Origin: an uncultured Lysobacterales bacterium
Lineage (GTDB): Bacteria; Pseudomonadota; Gammaproteobacteria; Xanthomonadales; SZUA-36
DNA: 16,358 nucleotides
Direction of reading: 5' to 3'
Assembly (NCBI GenBank): GCA_937974465.1
Contig: CALJWY010000320.1
Span: forward strand, 1-16,358
Shown here piece by piece: positions 7,988-14,661 of the stretch. The translations under genes and the position numbers were made by a program. The notes under the pieces were generated by a model. That model was not told the DNA's origin and searched no databases. It saw only the letters and a program-made list of their open reading frames with translations. Positions within the stretch are counted from its first letter, which is position 1. Each line of letters begins with the position of its first letter.

Positions 7988-8016
7988 TTGACCTGTAAGC
8001 GCTTACAGGGTTTCAC
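7988..8016 (+). promoter_or_regulatory. Possible rightward promoter carrying operator O3
   Basis: TTGACC (7988-7993) is a 5/6 match to a -35 box. At 17 bases spacing the -10 would be TTTCAC (8011-8016), only 3/6. Operator O3 almost fills the spacer, a typical repression arrangement. The poor -10 makes this a tentative call; it would transcribe the leader at 8020-8150 and possibly the 8326 gene. Confidence 0.35.
7992..8009. promoter_or_regulatory. LacI-family-type operator O3
   Basis: CCTGTAAGCGCTTACAGG is a perfect 18-base palindrome, the longest of the three. It lies on the rightward side of the divergent region, immediately after a TTGACC -35-like hexamer, so it would sit between -35 and -10 of a rightward promoter. 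Its centre is 121 bases from O2 and 158 from O1, distances compatible with repressor looping. Confidence 0.8.
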
Positions 8017-8019
8017 CCG

Positions 8020-8150
8020 TTTTCATCAGGCGTGAAATTCAGGAACCATGAAACCATTGTGCGCAAACACCTGTTGCACAAGAAAGCCAAATTCAAGTAA
8101 GTTAGTGTCCGGCTTCGATTTAGCGGCCCGCCCTTTTGGCGGGTTTTTTA
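8020..8150 (+). ncRNA. Candidate small RNA or attenuated leader transcript
   Basis: A stretch of about 130 bases between operator O3 and a strong rightward terminator, with no credible gene inside. It contains a hairpin at 8057-8081 (TTGT/ACAA outer, GCAA/TTGC inner, loop ACACCTG) and ends in the terminator at 8127-8149. It could be a sugar-controlled small RNA or an early-terminated leader of the phosphorylase-like gene. No known RNA family is recognised, and the 5' end is only inferred. Confidence 0.35.
8127..8149 (+). terminator. Rightward intrinsic terminator in the leader of the 8326 gene
   Basis: CCCGCC (8127-8132) pairs with GGCGGG (8138-8143) around a CTTTT loop and is followed by six T residues (8144-8149), a textbook rightward terminator. 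No protein gene on the plus strand ends before it in this window. It lies 177 bases upstream of the phosphorylase-like start. Confidence 0.8.
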
Positions 8151-8325
8151 TGCTCGTGATTTATCAAGCTTCGCTTTTATCTCATGAGCCGGCCAGCCTG
8201 GCTTGTTTGTATTGCATCAGGGCTCTTAACCAATAAACTTTTCTCCTGGTTTATGGCTTTTCCCCAGGCTCTGGCTCTCGAAGCACAGAAACTCAGTAAC
8301 AGAACAGAAGGATTGAAATTCACAC
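8150..8325 (+). promoter_or_regulatory. Proximal leader of the phosphorylase-like gene, weak promoter candidate
   Basis: No gene is seen here. A possible promoter is TTGCAT (8212-8217, 3/6) and TAAACT (8234-8239, 4/6) with a 16-base spacer. If real, the 8326 gene would not depend on passing the terminator at 8127-8149. The ribosome site AAGGA (8308-8312) is 13 bases from the ATG, longer than usual. Confidence 0.3.
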
Positions 8326-11300
8326 ATGTCCTATCAGGAATTGAACACAAGCACAGGTGAGTGTGCTTCAGCTTCTGGCGATTTTATCGACCTGGAACAA
8401 GAACGCTTTTACCGGCTATCACATGTCGACAAGCTAGCGCCCTTTTTTATCAGCCTTGTGTCCGATAGTGACCATTGGATGTTCATATCCTCAACAGGGG
8501 GTTTAACCGCCGGCCGGGTATCACCAGACACCGCCCTGTTCCCGTATATCACGGTTGACAGAGTTCATGAGAGCGCAGGCCATACAGGCAGTAAAACGCT
8601 GATTCGTGTCGAAACCACAGATGGCCTGCAATACTGGGAGCCGTTCAACCAGGAACACGATCATCACTACTCAGTCAGTCGTCACCTATACAAGAATTTG
8701 CTGGGCGATAAGCTGTGCTTTGAAGAAATAAACCATAGCCTGCAATTGGCATTTCGGTACACGTGGAAGACCAGCGAAGAGTTTGGCTTTATCCGTGACT
8801 GTGAATTAGAGAATCGTGGCACCAGGACAACAAATGTAGAGCTGATAGATGGTCTGCAAAACATTCTTCCCGCCGGCACTCCGCGGCTTACCCAGACCAA
8901 TGCCAGCAATCTTGTTGACGCCTATAAATGGAATGAACTGGACGAAAAGACCGGGCTGGCCTGCTTCACCCTCTACTCCGGAATCACGGACCGCGCTGAG
9001 CCATGTGAATCACTAAAGGCCACTACCGTTTTTAGCCTGGGGCTTGAGTCGGCCGATATTTTGCTGAGTTCTGCCCAGCTGGATAATTTTCGCCGCGGAG
9101 GCAAAGTATGCCCGGAACAGCACAACCGTGGAGTGCGCGGCGCCTATTTAATCAGCACATCGTTGGAGTTACCGCCAGAAACGACACGGGACTGGCAATT
9201 GGTTGCGAATATTGAACAAAGCCAACGCCAGGTGGTGGCGCTGCGGAGCCAGCTGGGTAACCCGCATGAATTGTCCCGTATGATCGCGGACTCCATAATG
9301 TGCGGCACCGACTCTCTGGCAAAGATCGTCGCCAGCGGCGATGGCTTCCAGCTCACGGCGGAGGAGAGCGTCACTGCACATCACTACGCCAATTCTTTGT
9401 TCAATATTATGCGGGGCGGTATTTTTGATGATCAATACCAGGTTTCTGCGCGCGATTTTTCCCGCACCATTGGTATGTTCAATCAAGCGCTATATCAACG
9501 CCACAAGGATATGTTCCAAAGTCTGGATGAGCGGCTGTCTTTCAGCCAGCTTCAGTCAATCATCAAGCAGCAGGGCGACCCCCAGCTGGAACGTCTTGGC
9601 CTGGAATACCTGCCAATCACCTTTGGCCGCCGTCACGGTGACCCCAGCAGGCCCTGGAACCAATTTGCGATCAACCTCAAGGACAAGAACGGTGACCGCC
9701 TGCTTTCCTACCAGGGTAACTGGCGGGACATTTTCCAAAACTGGGAGGCTTTGACTTTCAGCTACCCGGATTTTGTAGAAAGCGTAATTGCCAAATTTGT
9801 TAACGCCTCGACCATGGATGGATATAACCCGTATCGCATTACCAAGGAAGGCATAGAGTGGGAAGAAGAGGACCCGGAAGACGCCTGGAGTTACATTGGC
9901 TATTGGGGTGATCACCAGATCATTTATCTGCAAAAACTCCTTGAGGCCTCCAACCAGTTTCATCCGCAAAGGCTGAGCGAATTACTGCATCAACCCATTT
10001 TCAGTTATGCCAATGTCCCATACCGGATTAAGCCGTTGAGCTCGTTATTAAAAGACGCAAAGAGCACGGTGGAGTTTGATCATGCACTGGCGAGTCTGAT
10101 TGAGAAAAGGGTTGCTGACATAGGGGCCGATGGCAAACTGGTGCTGAATGAAAAGCACGAGGTTTACCAGGTTACCCTGCTGGAAAAGCTATTGGTACCC
10201 TTGTTGAGCAAGCTCGGCAACCTGGTCATCGATGGTGGTATTTGGCTGAACACGCAGAGACCGGAATGGAATGACGCCAACAATGCACTGGTGGGTCACG
10301 GCCTGTCCATGGTCACGCTTTACTACCTGCGCCGATACCTTTGTTTTTTACAGACCTTACTGACCAATCAGCCTGAGTCGGTCTCGTTGTCAGAGAGCGT
10401 AAGTCAGTGGCTGACGGCAACAGCATCTGCCCTGGCAAAAATTCGCCCACTCCTGGGAGGGGAGCCGATCTCGGCCGGACAAAGATATCAGACCCTGGTG
10501 CAGCTGGGTGAAGCAGCCAGCAGTTACCGTCACTCGATCTATCAGCAAAATTCATTTTCTGAACGCGCACCCCACTCAACCAGCAACATCAGCGACCTGA
10601 TATGCGATGCCCTCGCCGCCGTTGATCACACCATCGCCACCAATCGGCGTGAGGATGGCCTTTACCACTCCTACAACCTGTTAAATGTGCAATCTGAGTC
10701 CATTGAGATCGACGAGTTGTACCCGATGCTTGAAGGCCAGGTGTCGGTTCTGAGTTCGTGCGCGATTGCCCCGGCAGAGGCTGTCACAGTTCTGAAGAAT
10801 TTATTTGCCAGCGATATTTACCGTGCAGACCAGAAAACCTTCATGTTGTACCCGGATCGACAGCTTCCGGGGTTTTTGGAAAAAAATCGTGTGCCAGACG
10901 AACAGGTCAAGAAAATACCTGTTTTGCTGGATATGCTCGCGAACAATGACCATTCCCTCCTCGAAAAAGACATCGAAGGCTGCTACCGCTTCAACGCTGA
11001 CTTTACCAGCATTGCCAACCTGGACCACCAGATCGATCAGCTGATTCCGCGCTATGGTGACAGGCTCAGGGAGTCTCGGGATCAATTACGCGCATTGTAT
11101 GAAAATGTATTTAACCACCAGGCTTTTACAGGCCGCTCCGGGGGTATGTTTGGTTTTGAGGGCCTGGGTTGTATTTACTGGCACATGGTTGCCAAGCTTT
11201 TATTGGCGGTGGCTGAAAACTTCTTTGCGGCACTCGAGCAAGGCGCTGACGGGGAGACCTGCCAGGATCTTGGACGCTTGTATTACCGCGTCCGCGAAGG

Positions 11301-11790
11301 GCTGGGGTTCAACAAAACTCCGGCCGAATATGGTGCATTTCCGACCGACCCATATTCCCATACCCCGGGACAGGCTGGTGCCCAGCAACCGGGCATGACC
11401 GGCCAGGTCAAGGAGGAGCTGATCGCTCGCTTCATGGAATTGGGAATACGGGTCAATAACGGCACTGTGAGTTTCCTACCCGCCCTGCTTCGCCCCTGCG
11501 AATTTATTGCCACGGCCAGCGAGTTTCGTTATCTGGACGTGGATGGTAACTGGCAGACCTTGTTGGTTCCGGACTCCGGCCTGGCATTCACCTGGTGCCA
11601 AACGCCTGTGCTTATGATACTGGACGACAACGCCGAGCCTGGTCTGACGGTTCACTTTGATGATGGAACAAACCAGGCGCTGGCAAACTCGACTCTACCG
11701 CCCGAAGTGAGCACTGAACTGTTTATGCGTAACGGACGTATACGACGACTTGACCTGGTGGTGCATAAAAACCAGCTGTTTACAGAGTAA
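8326..11790 (+). CDS. Large cellobiose/oligoglucan phosphorylase-like protein (clan GH-Q-like)
   Basis: A 1154-residue protein with no signal peptide, so cytoplasmic. The N-terminal part (to about residue 300) carries ISSTGGLTAGRVSPDTALFPY, resembling the beta-sandwich entry of GH94-type phosphorylases. The middle holds FGRRHGDPSRPWNQF, NWRDIFQNWEA (465-475) and IGYWGDHQ (525-531), followed by RPEWNDANNALVG with D650, which parallels the DWND motif carrying the catalytic acid in that clan. Near the C-terminus YGAFPTDPYSH (1002-1012) and MTG (1024-1026) parallel the conserved DVYSHPP...TGSAG phosphate-site region. The length is far above GH94 cellobiose phosphorylase (about 800) and closer to the beta-1,3-oligoglucan phosphorylase families GH149 and GH161 (about 1100-1200), which fits a neighbouring laminarinase. 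I cannot assign a family by eye; a glycosidase or uncharacterised (alpha/alpha)6 enzyme is possible. It is transcribed divergently from TBDT1 across shared operators. Confidence 0.7.
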   Translation: MSYQELNTSTGECASASGDFIDLEQERFYRLSHVDKLAPFFISLVSDSDHWMFISSTGGLTAGRVSPDTALFPYITVDRVHESAGHTGSKTLIRVETTDGLQYWEPFNQEHDHHYSVSRHLYKNLLGDKLCFEEINHSLQLAFRYTWKTSEEFGFIRDCELENRGTRTTNVELIDGLQNILPAGTPRLTQTNASNLVDAYKWNELDEKTGLACFTLYSGITDRAEPCESLKATTVFSLGLESADILLSSAQLDNFRRGGKVCPEQHNRGVRGAYLISTSLELPPETTRDWQLVANIEQSQRQVVALRSQLGNPHELSRMIADSIMCGTDSLAKIVASGDGFQLTAEESVTAHHYANSLFNIMRGGIFDDQYQVSARDFSRTIGMFNQALYQRHKDMFQSLDERLSFSQLQSIIKQQGDPQLERLGLEYLPITFGRRHGDPSRPWNQFAINLKDKNGDRLLSYQGNWRDIFQNWEALTFSYPDFVESVIAKFVNASTMDGYNPYRITKEGIEWEEEDPEDAWSYIGYWGDHQIIYLQKLLEASNQFHPQRLSELLHQPIFSYANVPYRIKPLSSLLKDAKSTVEFDHALASLIEKRVADIGADGKLVLNEKHEVYQVTLLEKLLVPLLSKLGNLVIDGGIWLNTQRPEWNDANNALVGHGLSMVTLYYLRRYLCFLQTLLTNQPESVSLSESVSQWLTATASALAKIRPLLGGEPISAGQRYQTLVQLGEAASSYRHSIYQQNSFSERAPHSTSNISDLICDALAAVDHTIATNRREDGLYHSYNLLNVQSESIEIDELYPMLEGQVSVLSSCAIAPAEAVTVLKNLFASDIYRADQKTFMLYPDRQLPGFLEKNRVPDEQVKKIPVLLDMLANNDHSLLEKDIEGCYRFNADFTSIANLDHQIDQLIPRYGDRLRESRDQLRALYENVFNHQAFTGRSGGMFGFEGLGCIYWHMVAKLLLAVAENFFAALEQGADGETCQDLGRLYYRVREGLGFNKTPAEYGAFPTDPYSHTPGQAGAQQPGMTGQVKEELIARFMELGIRVNNGTVSFLPALLRPCEFIATASEFRYLDVDGNWQTLLVPDSGLAFTWCQTPVLMILDDNAEPGLTVHFDDGTNQALANSTLPPEVSTELFMRNGRIRRLDLVVHKNQLFTE

Positions 11791-11824
11791 TTGAGAATGC
11801 CCTGTAACGATCGATAACCGCAAT

Positions 11825-11842
11825 CCCGGCACTGCAGCCGGG
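11825..11842. terminator. Hairpin after the phosphorylase-like gene
   Basis: CCCGGC (11825-11830) pairs with GCCGGG (11837-11842) around ACTGCA, 35 bases past the stop at 11790. The following TTATTACT is only moderately T-rich, so it is a plausible but not strong rightward terminator. Confidence 0.4.
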
Positions 11843-11941
11843 TTATTACTAATAATGCCTGGGAGGACAGACCCCGGGCTCAAGCGGGCGCTCACCTTCA
11901 AGGGCGGCATAGCTGCAATCTTCAAGTATCAATGGTGACCG

Positions 11942-11962
11942 GTGTTCATACTGGTTGAACAC
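11942..11962. repeat. Inverted repeat downstream of the GH16 gene
   Basis: GTGTTCA (11942-11948) and TGAACAC (11956-11962) can form a seven-pair stem with a seven-base loop, 44 bases past the GH16 stop. No T-run follows on the minus strand, so it may be an mRNA 3'-end or stability structure, or chance. Confidence 0.3.
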
Positions 11963-12005
11963 GCTGGTTTTGCAATTTTGCTTAGGCCCAAAAATACACC
12001 CCAGG

Positions 12006-13334
12006 TTACTTTGTCTCGCCGGGAGTCTTCGTCAACGGTATACCAAACAGCTTAACCAGTGGCAGTGAATCAATGGCCGTGTGGCCCCAGTTTGTGGCCG
12101 TAAAATCTGATGGTGTATAGCTGAAGGTTCCGTTACTTTCGTCTGAAAACTCAAAATAGGCGATGCCGCCGTCTTCGCGAATAACACTGTCCTTGTCGAA
12201 TTCCCCGTAACTCATACCACGAGGTGAGTCGAATTTAATCTCCAGCCCATTGCCGTCAATCTCGCCGGACCCAACCAGAAACATGGGGTTGCCTTCCGTG
12301 TCGTAGGTATACCAGTAAATGATGGCCAGTGGAGCCCCGGTTCTGGTTTTACCAAACTCCATGGAAAAACCGTGGCCACTCTGGGTGTCGTTGTACCACG
12401 AACCCGAGTACTGCGAACCCGGCACATCTTCATCTTCGGGCAGAGAAGAGCCACCCAGTTCGGTAAAACCATTATCGATGATACGAATATAATCAACCTG
12501 CATTTGAGCCGGCATGGCTGCAGTTATCTGGTCACTGCCGAGCAATCCGGTGTAGGTTCCGCCGACCGCCACATTGAGAATGATGAAATGGGGGTTGTGA
12601 AATTCACTGCAGCTTGCACAGGTATCAATCTCGATGTGGAAAGTCCAGACTTGCTGGCCATCGATATAGGTGGTTATCCGCTCGGGTGTCCAGTCCATAC
12701 TGAACACATGAAACTCGTCATTGATATCGTCCACCAAATCCAGCGAGCGGCTGAAGCTGGCCCAGCTTCCATCGTTATCCCAGTGAGCGGCCGAGCCTAT
12801 GCGCCGATTGATGCGACCCACAGAAATGGCCGCAGAGCTCCCCATTTCCATAATGTCCAGCTCCCCGCAATACGGCCAGCCAACCAGGCCGAAGTTATTA
12901 CCGAGTGTCCAGAAAGCAGGCCACAGTCCATCGGCCAGGTTGGGGACCTTGATTCGTGCTTCAATGGTGCCGTATTTGAAGGTCAGCTTGTCCTGTGTCC
13001 GCACCCTGGCCGAGGTGAACTTGCCCATATCCTCCTTCACCGTAATGACCAGGTTTCCGTCTTCTATCCTGACGTTTTCGGCTGAGTTGGTATATTCCTG
13101 CAACTCCTGGTTGCCCCACCCGCTATCACCGAGGTCATACGACCAGACCGCGTCGTCAAGCGCTGTGCCAGTGTCGAATTCCTCACTCCAAATGACTTGT
13201 GCATGGGCCGGGTTCAGGGCACCGGCAAACAAACCAACCATTAGCAGGGCTTTAATTGATAAGTACGACAGCCTTGAAGACGGTCCCGGGTGACCAGGCG
13301 TAAACTTTTGTTGGGATATAAAAGGTATAGACAC
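12006..13334 (-). CDS. Secreted GH16 endo-beta-1,3-glucanase (laminarinase-like) with C-terminal accessory domain
   Basis: A 442-residue secreted enzyme. The signal peptide has a long n-region and hydrophobic core ALLMVGLFAGAL, with likely cleavage at AHA-Q (residue 45/46). The GH16 domain spans about 46-287; its active-site motif GELDIME places the nucleophile at E158, the assisting D160 and the acid/base at E163. The surroundings (GTIEARIKVP, LWPAFWTLG, HFIILNVAVGG) are typical of laminarinase-type bacterial GH16. It should cut beta-1,3-glucan internally; mixed-linkage glucan is possible. Residues 310-433 form a separate domain closely similar to the C-terminus of the upstream gene's product, joined by an acidic linker (PEDEDVPGS). 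The start is GTG at 13334 with AGAGAG seven bases upstream; ATG alternatives would remove the signal peptide. It follows the terminator of the upstream gene by about 35 bases, so its transcription start is unclear. Confidence 0.93.
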   Translation of the reverse strand: MSIPFISQQKFTPGHPGPSSRLSYLSIKALLMVGLFAGALNPAHAQVIWSEEFDTGTALDDAVWSYDLGDSGWGNQELQEYTNSAENVRIEDGNLVITVKEDMGKFTSARVRTQDKLTFKYGTIEARIKVPNLADGLWPAFWTLGNNFGLVGWPYCGELDIMEMGSSAAISVGRINRRIGSAAHWDNDGSWASFSRSLDLVDDINDEFHVFSMDWTPERITTYIDGQQVWTFHIEIDTCASCSEFHNPHFIILNVAVGGTYTGLLGSDQITAAMPAQMQVDYIRIIDNGFTELGGSSLPEDEDVPGSQYSGSWYNDTQSGHGFSMEFGKTRTGAPLAIIYWYTYDTEGNPMFLVGSGEIDGNGLEIKFDSPRGMSYGEFDKDSVIREDGGIAYFEFSDESNGTFSYTPSDFTATNWGHTAIDSLPLVKLFGIPLTKTPGETK

Positions 13335-13368
13335 GTATGAGCTCTCTAAACAATTAATTTAACGTTTT

Positions 13369-13407
13369 AAAAAAACCAACCCACCCTGCTGAAGCACAGG
13401 GCGGGTT
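13369..13407 (-). terminator. Intrinsic terminator between the 388-residue gene and GH16
   Basis: On the minus strand AACCCGCCCTG pairs with CAGGGTGGGTT (13397-13407 with 13378-13388, one G-U pair) and is followed by GG and seven T residues (13375-13369). It is a strong terminator 35 bases below the stop at 13442 and 35 bases above the GH16 start, so GH16 depends on read-through or a promoter overlapping this element. Confidence 0.85.
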
Positions 13408-13441
13408 GATCAGTAAATCTCACTTTCAGACGAACGGTGAA

Positions 13442-14608
13442 CTACTCGGTCGTGGTGAAGAACTTGTCCGCCGGGATACCAAACAACTTGGTAAGAGGCA
13501 GCGCCTCAATCGGGGTTGTGTGACCCCACTCGGTAGTGGAAAAGTCTGACGGCGTGTAACTGAAAACGGCATTATCACGATCGATAAATTCAAATACGGC
13601 GATGCCGCCATCCGGGCGTTCCACAGTGCTTTTATCGAAAACGCCGTATTGCATCCCGTAGGGTGACTGGAAGGTAATCGTCACCGTGTTGCCATCCGGC
13701 GTTCCGGCTCCTGTCATAAAGATTGGTTGACCAGCATCGTCATAGATATACCAGTAAACAATCGCCAGCGGCGCACCATTCAGCACACCAAATTCGATGG
13801 AAAAGCCATGACCACTCTGTGACTCGTTGTACCAGGATCCGGAATGCGCCGGACCGATTTCCATGGGGGTGAGCTTAATATTATCGTAGAGCACCGCTGA
13901 GGTTCCCCATGACTGGCCAAGGTCAGGTACCACATCATTGTAAAAACCGAACTGCAGCAATTTGCCAACCATTTCTTCCTCAATAGTGAATTCGACAGCA
14001 TGGAGCAAGGTGGAGACATCCTCCGGCGTGGTGGCGGCAGGTGGAGTGGTCTTTACGGTCTCAAACAGGATCTCGGCATAACCATTGCTCGGATCCAGCA
14101 CTTTCACAAACGCTGCAGTGTATTCGCCATTGGCGGGCGCGCCGTCCTTGTCCTGGGCGACATCAAATGAGAACGAGTAGGCGCCAGCCGCGGGGGCATC
14201 CATTTCCTGAAAAATCAGGGTCCGCGCACAAACTCCTTGAACGTTGTACTGGTTACCGTAGACCCTCAGCATGTTGGTCAAAGCGCCATCCCAGGCCGGA
14301 ACTTCAAGCCCTGCACGATAGTAATCACCGGTGCCTTCAGGCACGGTAAAGAAGTTTCGGTTTGCTGCCTCGTAGTCACTTGAATCGCCATCATCGAAGG
14401 GTCCAAACCCACCGACATAATCGGTGCATGCTTCATCCGCAAACCACTGGTCAAACCAGGTCCAGTCATTGCCAATCACGGCCTGGTCCTGTACACGGTC
14501 TTCAAAATCATCCGTGAACATAACCTGTGCTGCGAGTGGGCCGCTAAACGTGACCATTACCAGCAAAATGCCACTCATCAAAATTAAAGTTTTCAACGCA
14601 ATTCTCAT
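13442..14608 (-). CDS. Secreted two-domain protein of unknown function, candidate glycan-binding protein
   Basis: A 388-residue protein that I do not recognise as a named family. The signal peptide covers about residues 1-27 (hydrophobic MSGILLVMVTF, cleavage at LAA-Q); no lipobox cysteine, so it is soluble in the periplasm or outside rather than a lipoprotein. Residues 29-248 read as an all-beta domain opening with MFTDDFED and closing with AVLYDNIKLTP, a pattern seen in jelly-roll carbohydrate-binding or carbohydrate-associated modules. It has two cysteines, C61 and C127. Residues 256-379 are the same domain as the C-terminus of the GH16 enzyme, starting SGSWYNESQSGHGFSIEF and ending LTKLFGIP. 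No catalytic motif is seen. ATG has a strong AGGAG six bases upstream. It lies 37 bases after TBDT2 and before the GH16 gene. The context suggests presenting or capturing beta-glucan at the cell surface; this is inference. Confidence 0.85.
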   Translation of the reverse strand: MRIALKTLILMSGILLVMVTFSGPLAAQVMFTDDFEDRVQDQAVIGNDWTWFDQWFADEACTDYVGGFGPFDDGDSSDYEAANRNFFTVPEGTGDYYRAGLEVPAWDGALTNMLRVYGNQYNVQGVCARTLIFQEMDAPAAGAYSFSFDVAQDKDGAPANGEYTAAFVKVLDPSNGYAEILFETVKTTPPAATTPEDVSTLLHAVEFTIEEEMVGKLLQFGFYNDVVPDLGQSWGTSAVLYDNIKLTPMEIGPAHSGSWYNESQSGHGFSIEFGVLNGAPLAIVYWYIYDDAGQPIFMTGAGTPDGNTVTITFQSPYGMQYGVFDKSTVERPDGGIAVFEFIDRDNAVFSYTPSDFSTTEWGHTTPIEALPLTKLFGIPADKFFTTTE

Positions 14609-14638
14609 AACAAACTCCTAAAATTACCTAAGCTTTAA

Positions 14639-14661
14639 CCGTTACTTAAAAATCGTAACGG
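14639..14661. repeat. Hairpin spanning the TBDT2 stop codon
   Basis: CCGTTAC (14639-14645) and GTAACGG (14655-14661) form a perfect seven-pair stem over the end of TBDT2. No T-run follows on the minus strand, so it is not a standard terminator. It may affect mRNA stability or coupling to the next gene, 37 bases on. Confidence 0.4.

Noticed and set aside
7835..8009. Calling the palindromes CcpA catabolite-response elements
   Set aside because: The motif resembles them, but all receptor genes show a Gram-negative cell, so another LacI-family regulator is the better reading.
8048..8236. Plus-strand open frame of 62 codons upstream of the phosphorylase-like gene
   Set aside because: It runs straight through the strong rightward terminator at 8127-8149, has no convincing ribosome site, and its composition does not look like a protein.
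12372..13085. 237-codon plus-strand frame opposite GH16
   Set aside because: It is antisense to an unmistakable GH16 catalytic domain and shows no motif of its own.
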